From NCBI GenBank assembly GCA_963813415.1, contig CAWEYW010000001.1:310001-374000 (forward strand): DNA of 64,000 nt, given 5' to 3'. Shown here piece after piece: positions 26,152 through 34,478 of this stretch (its first letter is position 1; every line of letters begins with the position of its first letter). Below the pieces are notes generated by a model. It was not told the DNA's origin and did not search any database. It was given only the letters and a program-made list of their open reading frames with translations. Source of the DNA: CAIWHR01 sp963813415 (lineage in GTDB: Bacteria > Pseudomonadota > Gammaproteobacteria > Burkholderiales > Casimicrobiaceae). The position numbers were made by a program, and so were the translations under genes.

Positions 26152-26362
26152 ACCGCCTTTGCTTCGTCTTGGAACGTGAAGATCGCCTTCACGGAAGCCG
26201 TCACGGCGCAGCCGCCGTTCGCGCTCGAGACCATGTCGGGCTCGTGGTTGAATCCCTTGGCGTCGAGCGTAAAGTCGACCGCGGGGTGTCGGTGGCTTGA
26301 TCCACATCCCTGGTCAACGCGCAGAACCGTAGCCAGCGCGGCTGCCGCTTTATCGATCCGGC
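26152..26362 (-). other. possible minus-strand coding remnant
   Basis: Downstream of hyfI the minus strand is open through this stretch without a start codon and reads as protein-like sequence (VDFTLDAKGFNHEPDMVSSA, then GGCAVTASVKAIFTFQDEAK). It then runs on antisense into hyfI. It may be the truncated end of a lost gene. Family not recognised; chance openness in high-GC DNA is the alternative. Confidence 0.25.
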
Positions 26363-26917
26363 ATGTTGCGCGAATGCTGGGATTTCCGCGGCTTCATTCT
26401 CGCGAGTGTTAAACGGGACTTGAAGGCCGATCCCGCAACGCCAGGCCTGTTCAAGCGATTCGAGGATTCGCGCTTCGGTCTCTACAACTCAGCGAGCCCG
26501 CTGCTGCAGTTCGCGCTGGACAAGATGGATGAATGGGTCGCCAACATACAGGCCGATGCGTCGGAGGATGACCAGCATGCCAAGGTCGTCCACGACAAGG
26601 CTGCCGACCTGCTCGAAGGGTGCAACACGCGCGCGGCGAACCCGGTGTTCATTGCGGAGAAACAGACCTGCGACCCATCGCTGCAATGCGAGCAGCTCTA
26701 TCCGTCGGCGCCAGCGCCGCGCGAAGTGGCGGGCGCGAGCGTCGCGAGCGACATCATCAAGTGCCAGTTGCGGCCGATCAACCTGTCGGACTACCCGGGC
26801 ACGCCGACGGCAACGCAGGTATCGAGGCTGCAGAACATTTTCCCAGGTGGCGTTTGTGACTGGTCGAAGCCGGGTATCGAGCAGCAGCCGCTTGCCGGCA
26901 CATGGCAGTTCTTCTGA
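26363..26917 (+). pseudogene. C-terminal remnant of a DUF6351 protein
   Basis: About 184 codons match the C-terminal third of large secreted DUF6351 proteins: FGLYNSASPLLQFALDKMDE, LLEGCNTRAANPVFIAEKQ, PREVAGASVASDIIKCQL, FPGGVCDWSKPG and LAGTWQFF. The family is normally some 700 residues with a signal peptide and an alpha/beta-hydrolase-like core; all of that is missing. A strong terminator follows the stop, as expected for the genuine 3' end. 5'-truncated pseudogene. Confidence 0.75.
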
Positions 26918-26935
26918 TCGCGCTGTCATGAGCTG

Positions 26936-26963
26936 AAAAGGCGGGCCCTATGGTCCGCCTTTT
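26936..26963. terminator. bidirectional rho-independent terminator
   Basis: A 12-bp stem AAAAGGCGGGCC / GGTCCGCCTTTT (one G-T pair) with a 4-nt CTAT loop. The T-run on one side and A-run on the other let it work in both directions, ending the DUF6351 remnant and the minus-strand gene at 27062. Confidence 0.85.
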
Positions 26964-27061
26964 CTCGGCATAGCCGGGGCCTTCGAGACGAGCCAACCTG
27001 CTGTCGCAGTCCAGCGGAACCCTGCGCAACAGATCTACTACGATCCCCCGCGGGTTCAGCG

Positions 27062-27286
27062 CTACGCGGGACAGTGCCAGGCAGCAAGATCCGCAGGAGG
27101 GTCCGGAACTCCGGTGAGATCGGGGCCGGGTAACTCCTTGGAACGGCGGCGATGCACGGCGTGGACGGCATCTTCGGGCGAGCGGTACAAACCGCCGATC
27201 TGGATTCCATTGAAGGTGACTTGCCAGAACTGGTCACCCTGCACCACATACTCGCCGCCGGGTACTTCATATCGGTAGTAGTTCAT
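27062..27286 (-). CDS. small hypothetical protein
   Basis: A 74-residue soluble protein beginning MNYYRYEVPGGEYVVQGDQF, followed by WQVTFNGIQIGGLYRSPEDA. The beta-rich, aromatic start and clear codon bias suggest a real gene. An AGGA-like site lies upstream of the ATG. No family recognised. It faces the terminator at 26936-26963. Confidence 0.6.
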   Translation of the reverse strand: MNYYRYEVPGGEYVVQGDQFWQVTFNGIQIGGLYRSPEDAVHAVHRRRSKELPGPDLTGVPDPPADLAAWHCPA

Positions 27287-27734
27287 GTCGCCGTCCTGTT
27301 CACTTCAGAGGTATCGGCCACGCACGCGGAAACCTTAGCGCTCCCAGCAGCTTCGCCCCCCAGCTTCGCTCTTGCTTGTGCCGACGCTTGCGCCCGCCAT
27401 GGTCTGGAGTTCATTGCTGCTCCACGTCGGCGATACACAGGGACCCGAGGCGATCGTGGGTCGGCATTGGATTGATGCTTGAGACAGGACCGTCCTGGCA
27501 AAGTCGGCGCAGCACATCGAGGTTCATGCCTGTTTCCAACGGGGCGCTGCCCACATGCAGCTGGGACGCACGCGTCGATGCCTGGCGCCTGAGCGGAAAT
27601 CAAGGCCGGGTCCCGACTCGTTCGAAGCGTGCAGCTGATGAGCTGCAGGTCGGCTCGTGAGAAAATACCCCTCTGCCTCAGTGATCCTTGCTTGCCGCGG
27701 ACGTCGCCAGCGGCTGCCCTACCCGAGAGTGCCC
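27287..27734. other. region upstream of the B12-dependent RNR, no riboswitch seen
   Basis: About 450 bp between the divergent small gene and nrdJ. I looked for an adenosylcobalamin riboswitch, as the enzyme uses B12, but found no B12-box (GCCACTG) or paired core. ORFs here are short and unsupported. The promoter of nrdJ is presumably here. Confidence 0.35.
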
Positions 27735-30700
27735 ATGAAACTCGACGATCTCAAGACCCTTCGCTCGGCCGCACCCGCAGTGATGGCCCCGCAATCGATT
27801 TCCGAAGAGGTGCTGCTCGAGAAATACGCCAAGGGGAACGAGCAGAACGTCAGGGACGTGCAGCGCCGTGTCGCGCGCGCACTCGCGGCAGTCGAGGCGC
27901 CCCCGCAGCGCGAACGGTGGGAGCAGGCATTCCTGGATGCCCAGCAGAATGGCTTCATCCTTGGCGGCCGGATCAACTCCGCTGCGGGTACCGAGTTGAA
28001 GGCCACGCTCATCAATTGCTTCGTCCAGCCGGTCGGCGACAGCATCTCCGGCGACGAGAACGGCATCGGCATCTATGTCGCGCTCAGCGAGGCGGCCGAG
28101 ACGATGCGCCGCGGCGGCGGCGTTGGTTACGATTTCTCGCACATTCGCCCCCAGGGCGCGCACGTCAGAGGCACGAACAGTCGCGCCAGTGGACCGCTGT
28201 CCTACATGCAGGTCTTCGACCAGAGCTGTGCGACCGTCGAGTCCGCGGGTTCCCGTCGCGGCGCCCAGATGGGCATTCTCCGCTGCGATCACCCGGACAT
28301 CGAGGCGTTCATCCATGCGAAGGACGGTGGCCGGCTCACGAACTTCAACCTTTCGGTGGCGGTGACCGACGCCTTCATCGCGGCGGTGCGTGATGACTCG
28401 CAGTGGCCGCTCGTGCATAAAGCGCCGCCGGCGCCCGATCTTCTCGCGGCAGGCGCGCGGCAGCGTGATGACGACCTCTGGGAGTATCGGACGGTGCGCG
28501 CCAGCGCGCTGTGGGACCAGATCATGCTGTCCACCTATGACCACGCCGAACCCGGCGTCGTGTTCATCGACGCGATGAACCGCGACAACAATCTCTCCTA
28601 TTGCGAAACGATCGAAGCCTGCAATCCCTGCGGCGAGCAGCCGCTTCCTTCGTACGGCTGCTGCAACCTGGGAAGCATCGATCTGACGCGCTTCGTGCAG
28701 GATCCGTTCACGCCGGCAGCGCGCTTCGACTTCGCCGGCTTCGCCGCGACCGTCGCTGTCGGCGTGCGCATGCTCGACAATGTCCTCGACGTCACCGCGT
28801 GGCCGCTGCCGCAGCAGAAGAAAGAGGCAATGGCCAAGCGCCGCATCGGACTGGGGTTCACCGGGCTCGGCGACGCGCTGATCGAGCTGGGCCTGCGCTA
28901 CGACAGCGCGGAGGGCCGCGCGACGGCCGCCCGCATCGCCGAGGAGATGCGCGATGCCGCCTACAGCGCGTCGGTGGAGCTCGCCAAGGAAAAGGGATCG
29001 TTCCCGCTCCTCGATGCCGACCAGTATCTTGCGGCGCCTCGCTTCGCGTCGCGCCTGCCCGATTCCATCCAGGTCGCCATCCGTGCCCACGGCATCCGCA
29101 ACAGTCACACGCTGTCGATCGCACCCACCGGAACCATTTCGCTCGCTTTTGCCGACAACGCGTCGAACGGCATCGAGCCTGCGTTCAGCTGGTTCTACCG
29201 GCGCAAGAAGCGCATGTCCGACGATACGATCAAGGAGTACCTCGTCGAGGACCATGCCTACCGCCTGTACAAGCACCTGCACGGCATCGACGACACGGTC
29301 GAGCTGGTGCCATTCGCTACGGTGCAGTCGCGGCCGCCGGGAGCGGTGTGGAACGAGGCCGACGGCACCCGCCGCGCGATGCTGCCCTCCCCATTCGTCA
29401 ATGCGTTGCAGATGAGCGCGCAGGATCACATGCTGATGAACGCGGCGGTACAGCCCTTCATCGACACCGCGATCAGCAAGACCGTGAACGTCCCGGTCGA
29501 CTACCCGTTCGAAGCGTTCAAGGATCTCTACTACGAAGCGTGGAAGGCGGGCCTGAAGGGCATCGCGACCTATCGACCGAACAGCCTGCTGGGTGCGGTG
29601 CTCGAGGCAGCGCCCGCCGCTGCCCCGGCGACCGCACCACAGGACTTCGATACCGCCGACCCCGACCGACGCATTCGCCTTGATCGTGCGCACCAGCCGC
29701 CGCTTTCCAGCCTGCGCTGGCCCGGCCGTCCGGAGCTCCCGAATGGAAATCCGTGCTGGACGTACGTCGTCCGCCATCCGCTAGGTGACTTTGCCGTCTT
29801 CATCGGCCACATCGACGACGGCAGGTCGAACCCGTTCGAGGTGTGGATCAACGGCGCCGAACAGCCGCGCGGTCTGGGCGCGATCGCCAAGACACTGTCG
29901 ATGGACATGCGCACCGACGATCGCGCGTGGTTGGACATGAAGCTTTCGGCATTGCAAAAGGCAAGCGGCGACGACGGGTTCGAGATGGCGATGCCTCCCG
30001 ACGGTCGCCGTATCCGCGTGCCGAGTCTCGTGTCGGGATTCGCCAAGCTCATCCGTTACCGGTGCAACGAGCTGGGCGCGTTCGACGACGAAAGTGGGGG
30101 CAGAACACCCGTAGTCGACGCGCTGATGGGCCCCAAGGAGCCGAAGGCCGGTCCGGACGGCACACTGAGCTGGACCGTCGACATCATCAACCATGCCACG
30201 GGCGATGATTTCGTCCTGTTCCTGAAAGAGTTGGTGATGCCCGAGGGGCAGCGCCGTCCCTACTCGATGTGGCTATCCGGCGAGTATCCGCGCGTAATGG
30301 ACGGGCTGTGCAAGGCGCTCTCACTCGACATGCGCGTTTACGATCCCGCGTGGATCGGCATGAAGCTTCGCAAGCTCCTTAACTACGGCGAGCCGAACGG
30401 ATCGTTCATGGCGCGTACGCCGGGCTCGAACAAGGCGCAAACCTATCCGTCGACGATCGCCTACCTTGCCCAATTGATGATCCACCGCTACGCGATGCTC
30501 GGCATACTGACCGAGCAGGGTTATCCGGTGGAACATGCAGGCATCCTGGCGGTACCGCCCGGCGAGCAGGCGCAGAGCACGGAACTCAAGACGCTTCCCG
30601 GGGAAGAGATGCCCCGAGTGCGGCAACAAGGCACTGATCCGCAAGGACGGCTGCGACTTCTGCACCGACTGTGGCTATACCGGCGCGTGCGGCTGAGCGC

Positions 30701-30767
30701 ACGTCACTTGGCGGCAACCAAGGAGCTGCGCATGACGCCTAGGGTTGAGCCCTTCGCCGCCGACTAA
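27735..30767 (+). CDS. nrdJ: adenosylcobalamin-dependent ribonucleotide reductase (class II), frameshifted 3' end
   Basis: Reduces ribonucleotides to deoxyribonucleotides using a B12-generated thiyl radical, oxygen-independently. Cys95 (LINCFVQP), the CNPCGEQPLPSYGCCNLG block (about 296-310) and SIAPTGTISLAFADNASNG are typical. About 650-960 hold two TSCPD-like repeats (NPCWTYVVRHPLGDFAVF; TLSWTVDIINHATGDDFVLF). As printed, the frame ends in 53 meaningless residues. One base of slippage near 30603-30609 restores the family tail CPECGNKALIRK...CDFCTDCGYTGACG with a stop at 30694-30696, giving about 987 residues. Start at 27735 by similarity; an in-frame extension to 27657 is unlikely. Confidence 0.9.
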   Translation: MKLDDLKTLRSAAPAVMAPQSISEEVLLEKYAKGNEQNVRDVQRRVARALAAVEAPPQRERWEQAFLDAQQNGFILGGRINSAAGTELKATLINCFVQPVGDSISGDENGIGIYVALSEAAETMRRGGGVGYDFSHIRPQGAHVRGTNSRASGPLSYMQVFDQSCATVESAGSRRGAQMGILRCDHPDIEAFIHAKDGGRLTNFNLSVAVTDAFIAAVRDDSQWPLVHKAPPAPDLLAAGARQRDDDLWEYRTVRASALWDQIMLSTYDHAEPGVVFIDAMNRDNNLSYCETIEACNPCGEQPLPSYGCCNLGSIDLTRFVQDPFTPAARFDFAGFAATVAVGVRMLDNVLDVTAWPLPQQKKEAMAKRRIGLGFTGLGDALIELGLRYDSAEGRATAARIAEEMRDAAYSASVELAKEKGSFPLLDADQYLAAPRFASRLPDSIQVAIRAHGIRNSHTLSIAPTGTISLAFADNASNGIEPAFSWFYRRKKRMSDDTIKEYLVEDHAYRLYKHLHGIDDTVELVPFATVQSRPPGAVWNEADGTRRAMLPSPFVNALQMSAQDHMLMNAAVQPFIDTAISKTVNVPVDYPFEAFKDLYYEAWKAGLKGIATYRPNSLLGAVLEAAPAAAPATAPQDFDTADPDRRIRLDRAHQPPLSSLRWPGRPELPNGNPCWTYVVRHPLGDFAVFIGHIDDGRSNPFEVWINGAEQPRGLGAIAKTLSMDMRTDDRAWLDMKLSALQKASGDDGFEMAMPPDGRRIRVPSLVSGFAKLIRYRCNELGAFDDESGGRTPVVDALMGPKEPKAGPDGTLSWTVDIINHATGDDFVLFLKELVMPEGQRRPYSMWLSGEYPRVMDGLCKALSLDMRVYDPAWIGMKLRKLLNYGEPNGSFMARTPGSNKAQTYPSTIAYLAQLMIHRYAMLGILTEQGYPVEHAGILAVPPGEQAQSTELKTLPGEEMPRVRQQGTDPQGRLRLLHRLWLYRRVRLSARHLAATKELRMTPRVEPFAAD
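30603..30696 (+). other. frameshifted cysteine-rich tail of nrdJ
   Basis: The +1 frame from 30610 encodes 28 residues with seven cysteines (CPECG, GCDFCTDCGY, ACG) and a stop at 30694-30696, as in intact class II reductases. This tail carries the redox/zinc cysteines that re-reduce the active site. The extra A at about 30609, in a GAAGAGA stretch, separates it from the main frame. It is either a sequencing error or a disabling mutation. Confidence 0.85.
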
Positions 30768-30768
30768 G

Positions 30769-33669
30769 TCAGGCGTCGTTGGTATTCAGCGCGCATGCGA
30801 TCGCCTGGTCCAGCAGCATCGACCGGCCCTTCTGCCACGCGAGCTCGAAGCCACCAACGCCGCCAAGTGCAGTGTGTGCAGCGGCAACTTTTCGATCGTG
30901 ATGACGGCGCTCGCTCGGCACCAGCGACGCGCCAATCTCTTCGCGCAGCCGCTCCATGCCACCCCACAGGCAAGCCGCGCGAAGCGACTCGCCAAGGTCG
31001 CACGCGATGTCAGCGAGCCCTTCTATGGAAGCGGCAATGCCCGACCGATTGCCCAAGTCGCGGTAAATCGCCAAGCTCTCCTCCTCGAGTGCCCGCGCAG
31101 ACGGATAGTCGGCGCAGGCGGCGGCCACCTGGCCGAGGTTATGCAGAGCATTGGCAGTGCCCTCCCGATCGCCCAATTCCCGACAGATCGCGAGGCTCTC
31201 CCCGTAGAGCACCCGAGCCGCTGCATAGTCGCCTTGATGGCGGGCCGTCACGCCGAGGCCGTACAACGCCCGGCCGATGCCCGAACGATCGCCAAGCTCA
31301 CGACAGATCGCCAGGCTCTCGTCGAACAGCGCCCGAGCGGCTGGATGATCATCCTGCTCGCTGCACAAGCCGCCGAGGCTTCGGAGCGCGTTGGCGATAT
31401 GTCCGCGGTCGCCGCACTCGCGGAAGATGGCGAGACTCTCCTCGTACAGCGCGCGGGCGGCTGGATAGTCGCCCTGCACCGTCGCCAGACTACCGAGATG
31501 GACGAGAGAGACCGCGATTCCCCACCGATCGCCCAGTTCCCGGTCGATCGCGAGGCTCGCTTCGTGGAGCGCGCGCGCGGCTGCATAGTCGCCCTGCTCG
31601 TAGGCCAATAAGCCTTGGTTGTTCAGCACCGCCCCCACGCCCCGCCGGTCACCCAGTTCTCGTCGGATCGCCAAGCTTTGTTCATACGACACCTGGGCGG
31701 CGCGATAGTCGCCTTGTTTCCACGCGAATACACCTGACCAGTTGAGCGCCTTGGCGCGCGTTGCCTTCTCGCCGCCGGCCATGCCGGCGAGCAATCGGGA
31801 AACCCAGGCGCGGCCTTCGGCCAGGTATCCCCGCACCAACCAAAATCGCGAGAGCGCGGTGGTCAGGCGCAGTCCGGATTCGCGATCCCCGGCCGCGCCG
31901 GTGGAGCGTGCCAGCGCCAACCGCAGGTTGTCATGCTCCGTCTCGAGCCGATCGAGCCACGCCTGCTGGTCCTTCCCGGTCAACTGCGGCTCCGCGGCCT
32001 CGGCCAGCGCGAGGAAATGCGCCAGGTGCCGCCTGCACCAATGCGCGTCCTTCCCAAGTCCCTGCAGGTGCTCGGTCGCGTACTGGTGCACCGTCTCCAG
32101 GAATCGGTAGCGCGTCACCGCGGCGCGCTCTTCCGCGACGACAAGGCTCTTGTCGACCAGCGAAGTCAGGAGATCGAGCACCTCCTGCGACTCGATACCT
32201 TCGCCGGCGCATACCTCCTCCGCCGCTTCCAGCGTCCAGCCGCCGGCGAAGACCGATAGCGCGCAGAACAGCGCCTTCTCGACGTCACTCAGCAGGTCAT
32301 AGCTCCAGTCGATTGCCGCGCGCAGCGTCTGCTGCCGATGCGGCACCGTGCGCGAACTCCCCGTCAGAAGCAGGAAACGCTGGTCCAGCTTGCGATGGAT
32401 CTCCTCGACTGAAAGAGAGCGCAGTCGCGCCGCAGCCAGCTCGATGGCCAGTGGAATGCCGTCCAATCGATGGCAGACGGATGCGACCGCGGCGGCGTTT
32501 TTTTGGGTTACCCGAAAGTCCGCGCGCGCGAGCAGGGCACGATCGGTGAACAGCTGCACCGCCTCGAATGACGCGACGGAGGCCGGCATATGGTCCAGCG
32601 TGGGATCAGGAAGCGATAGTGACGGCACCCTGTACGCCTGCTCGCCGCGGATGCCTAGCGCCTCCCGGCTGCTCGCGAGGATCTTGACCTGCGGACATTC
32701 GCGCAAGAGCATGTCGGCCAGCTGTGCGCATGCATCGCGCAGGTGCTCGCAGTTATCGAGCAGCAACACCAGCCGCTTATCCTTCAGATACTCGGTGAGC
32801 GTTGCTGCGATAGGCTTGTCCGACGCTTCCTTCAGGCCCAGCAAGGTGGCCACGGTCTGCGGAACGAGGCACGGGTCCACCAGCGGACCGAGTTCCACCA
32901 GCCAGACGCCGTCCGGGTACTGCTCGAGTGAGTCGGCGGCAACCTGCAGGCACAGGCGCGTCTTGCCGCAGCCGCCGGAACCCGTGAGGGTCAGAAGGCG
33001 GCTCCTGGCCAGCAGCTGCTGCAACTCCCCCAACTCTTGCTGGCGCCCGATGAAGCTCGTCGCCTGCTGCGGCAGATTGTTCGGGGAGGCCTCGAGCGAG
33101 CGCAGCGCAGGGAACTCCTGTCGCAGTTGCGGGTGCGCAACTTGGTAGACGTGTTCGGGCGTCGACAGGTCCTTCAGCCGGACCTTGCCGAGATCACGCA
33201 GCGAAACTGCTGCCGGGAGCCTTTCCCGCACGGCATCGACAACCGCCTGCGACAGCAACACCTGGCCGCCATGCGCTGCTCCCATGATCCGCGCCGCACG
33301 ATTGACGGGACTGCCGAAGTAATCATTGTCGCGCCGCTCGACCACTCCCGTGTGCAGGCCACAACGCACCCGCAGGGGAAGGCCGCGGGTGGCAGCCGAA
33401 TCCACCAGTGCCTGTTGCAGATCCACCGAGGCGGCGACTGCGTCGAGCGCGTCCTCGAACGCAGCATGGACACCATCGCCGGTCATCTTGACTACCGCGC
33501 CGTGGTGAGAATGAATCACCCTGCGCGCGAGGGCATCGTGCTCGGCCAGCGCTTGCGACATCTGCGCGCCGTCCTGCTCCCACAACGCAGTACTGCCCTC
33601 GATGTCGGTGAAGAGGAACGTCACCGCGCCGGTCGGAAGGGCGGTGAGAACGCGATGTGGCTCGGGCAT
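30769..33669 (-). CDS. class III adenylate/guanylate cyclase - NTPase - TPR signalling protein
   Basis: A 966-residue cytoplasmic protein. Residues 12-180 are a class III cyclase domain with both metal-binding aspartates (FTDIEGST, Asp22; MTGDGVHAAF, Asp65) and the VNRAARI segment. About 200-560 is a STAND/AP-type NTPase: P-loop TGSGGCGKTR (230-238), Walker B LVLLLDNCEH, and HRLDGIPLAIELAAARLRSL. About 638-917 holds seven 40-residue TPR units. Such proteins resemble the actinobacterial and proteobacterial cyclase-ATPase-TPR group; the output may be cAMP or simply scaffold regulation. Its stop lies 2 bp from the end of the nrdJ frame (convergent). Confidence 0.92.
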   Translation of the reverse strand: MPEPHRVLTALPTGAVTFLFTDIEGSTALWEQDGAQMSQALAEHDALARRVIHSHHGAVVKMTGDGVHAAFEDALDAVAASVDLQQALVDSAATRGLPLRVRCGLHTGVVERRDNDYFGSPVNRAARIMGAAHGGQVLLSQAVVDAVRERLPAAVSLRDLGKVRLKDLSTPEHVYQVAHPQLRQEFPALRSLEASPNNLPQQATSFIGRQQELGELQQLLARSRLLTLTGSGGCGKTRLCLQVAADSLEQYPDGVWLVELGPLVDPCLVPQTVATLLGLKEASDKPIAATLTEYLKDKRLVLLLDNCEHLRDACAQLADMLLRECPQVKILASSREALGIRGEQAYRVPSLSLPDPTLDHMPASVASFEAVQLFTDRALLARADFRVTQKNAAAVASVCHRLDGIPLAIELAAARLRSLSVEEIHRKLDQRFLLLTGSSRTVPHRQQTLRAAIDWSYDLLSDVEKALFCALSVFAGGWTLEAAEEVCAGEGIESQEVLDLLTSLVDKSLVVAEERAAVTRYRFLETVHQYATEHLQGLGKDAHWCRRHLAHFLALAEAAEPQLTGKDQQAWLDRLETEHDNLRLALARSTGAAGDRESGLRLTTALSRFWLVRGYLAEGRAWVSRLLAGMAGGEKATRAKALNWSGVFAWKQGDYRAAQVSYEQSLAIRRELGDRRGVGAVLNNQGLLAYEQGDYAAARALHEASLAIDRELGDRWGIAVSLVHLGSLATVQGDYPAARALYEESLAIFRECGDRGHIANALRSLGGLCSEQDDHPAARALFDESLAICRELGDRSGIGRALYGLGVTARHQGDYAAARVLYGESLAICRELGDREGTANALHNLGQVAAACADYPSARALEEESLAIYRDLGNRSGIAASIEGLADIACDLGESLRAACLWGGMERLREEIGASLVPSERRHHDRKVAAAHTALGGVGGFELAWQKGRSMLLDQAIACALNTNDA
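30919..31758 (-). repeat. seven tandem 120-bp TPR-coding units
   Basis: Seven consecutive 40-codon units encode variants of a repeat with the core GDY-x-AAR-x-L-x-ESLAI-x-REL-GDR. The central five are closely similar at the protein and DNA level, which suggests recent duplication or gene conversion within the array. The last unit is diverged. Confidence 0.85.
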
Positions 33670-33964
33670 GGAAGGAGCGTCGACGTCCAGTCAAACGGAA
33701 GGCCCATTCTCCGGGTCGCTGCCGCTTTGCGCAACGATTCCGTTCGCGTTGTGTGCTGCGCACCACGCGCGATGGTTGAGAGCCTGATGATACGTTGGGC
33801 TTCGCGTGTCAAGGCGGCGTTGCCCGTCCCTGGCCTCCCGCTGTATTCGCACGCTGCCTAGCAGGGAGACCGGGCTTCCGAAGGGCAACAGGTGGCGGCG
33901 CAAGCGTGATCTGGGGATTCGCCACTTCTCCGGATACGACGGGTGGGGGTGAGAAGAACATCGG
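33670..33964. other. intergenic region upstream of the cyclase gene
   Basis: About 295 bp before the cyclase-NTPase-TPR gene (minus strand). No coding sequence is supported. It should contain that gene's promoter. Confidence 0.3.
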
Positions 33965-34117
33965 TCAGGCCGCCTTCATCATTGCAGGCAGGGAAAGCGC
34001 CAGTTGCGGGAGCGCATACATCAGGAATGCAAACGCCGAGATCATCAGGGTATACGGCATCGACGCCATGGCAACGTCTGCAAGGCTGCGGTCGTTGGCG
34101 ATCGTTGAGTCACGCAT
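33965..34117 (-). pseudogene. probable C-terminal remnant of a TRAP transporter permease
   Basis: The minus strand encodes a terminal stretch reading NDRSLADVAMASMPYTLMIS, a transmembrane helix, then PQLALSLPAMM and a stop. The pattern of a polar linker, one last helix and FPQ-x-x-LWLP-like ending is typical of the large TRAP permease subunit (DctM). Everything upstream is missing. Short match, so only moderately sure. Confidence 0.45.
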
Positions 34118-34119
34118 CA

Positions 34120-34251
34120 ATGATGAAGGCCAGACCGCAGCACCAGAAAACGAAGAAGCGTCTCGAAGTCGAAGCCAAGCAGGCCAAGCGGGTCGCAAAG
34201 CAGGAGCGGGTTTCAGACTCACCCCTTGGCTTCGCTCACTGTCCGGCGTAA
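34120..34251 (+). CDS. possible 43-residue Lys/Arg-rich small protein
   Basis: A short ORF beginning MMKARPQHQKTKKRLEVEAK and continuing with Lys/Arg/Ala-rich helix. Small basic proteins of this kind occur in related genomes, but no ribosome binding site is visible, and the C-terminal SPLGFAHCPA is unlike the rest. Could be chance. Confidence 0.25.
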   Translation: MMKARPQHQKTKKRLEVEAKQAKRVAKQERVSDSPLGFAHCPA

Positions 34252-34344
34252 AGCCCGATGATGGTCTGGAACCCACCCCAGAACATCCGCTTTTGCTAGA
34301 TAGGATCGTGGCCTGGAGAGCCGCCGTTCAAATTGAGGCAACGG

Positions 34345-34399
34345 ACGCGTCAACCTGGCGCAGCAAGGCCCGATGCCCGCTGAGGAACGGTTGACGCGT
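34345..34399. repeat. 11-bp inverted repeat, arms 33 bp apart
   Basis: The arms ACGCGTCAACC (34345-34355) and GGTTGACGCGT (34389-34399) are exact reverse complements in a gene-free stretch. They could form a long-loop hairpin or be the ends of a tiny decayed element. No T-run follows. Confidence 0.5.
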
Positions 34400-34478
34400 G
34401 CATCCGCGCACGCCGTAGATGCAGCGTGTCCCGTCGGTCCCGGCACGCCGCGCACCGGATCTTCGTCATGCGCACAGC

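Noticed and set aside
26363..26917. Intact small secreted esterase gene
   Set aside because: The sequence matches only the C-terminal third of DUF6351 proteins and has no signal peptide.
27287..27734. Adenosylcobalamin riboswitch upstream of nrdJ
   Set aside because: No GCCACTG B12 box or paired core is present in the leader.
27678..29777. 699-codon antisense ORF across nrdJ
   Set aside because: It is the complement of a recognised enzyme; Arg/Gly/Val-rich composition is the usual high-GC antisense shadow.
30919..31758. CRISPR-like or non-coding tandem repeat
   Set aside because: The 120-bp periodicity is explained by TPR codons in an open reading frame; there are no short repeats with unique spacers.
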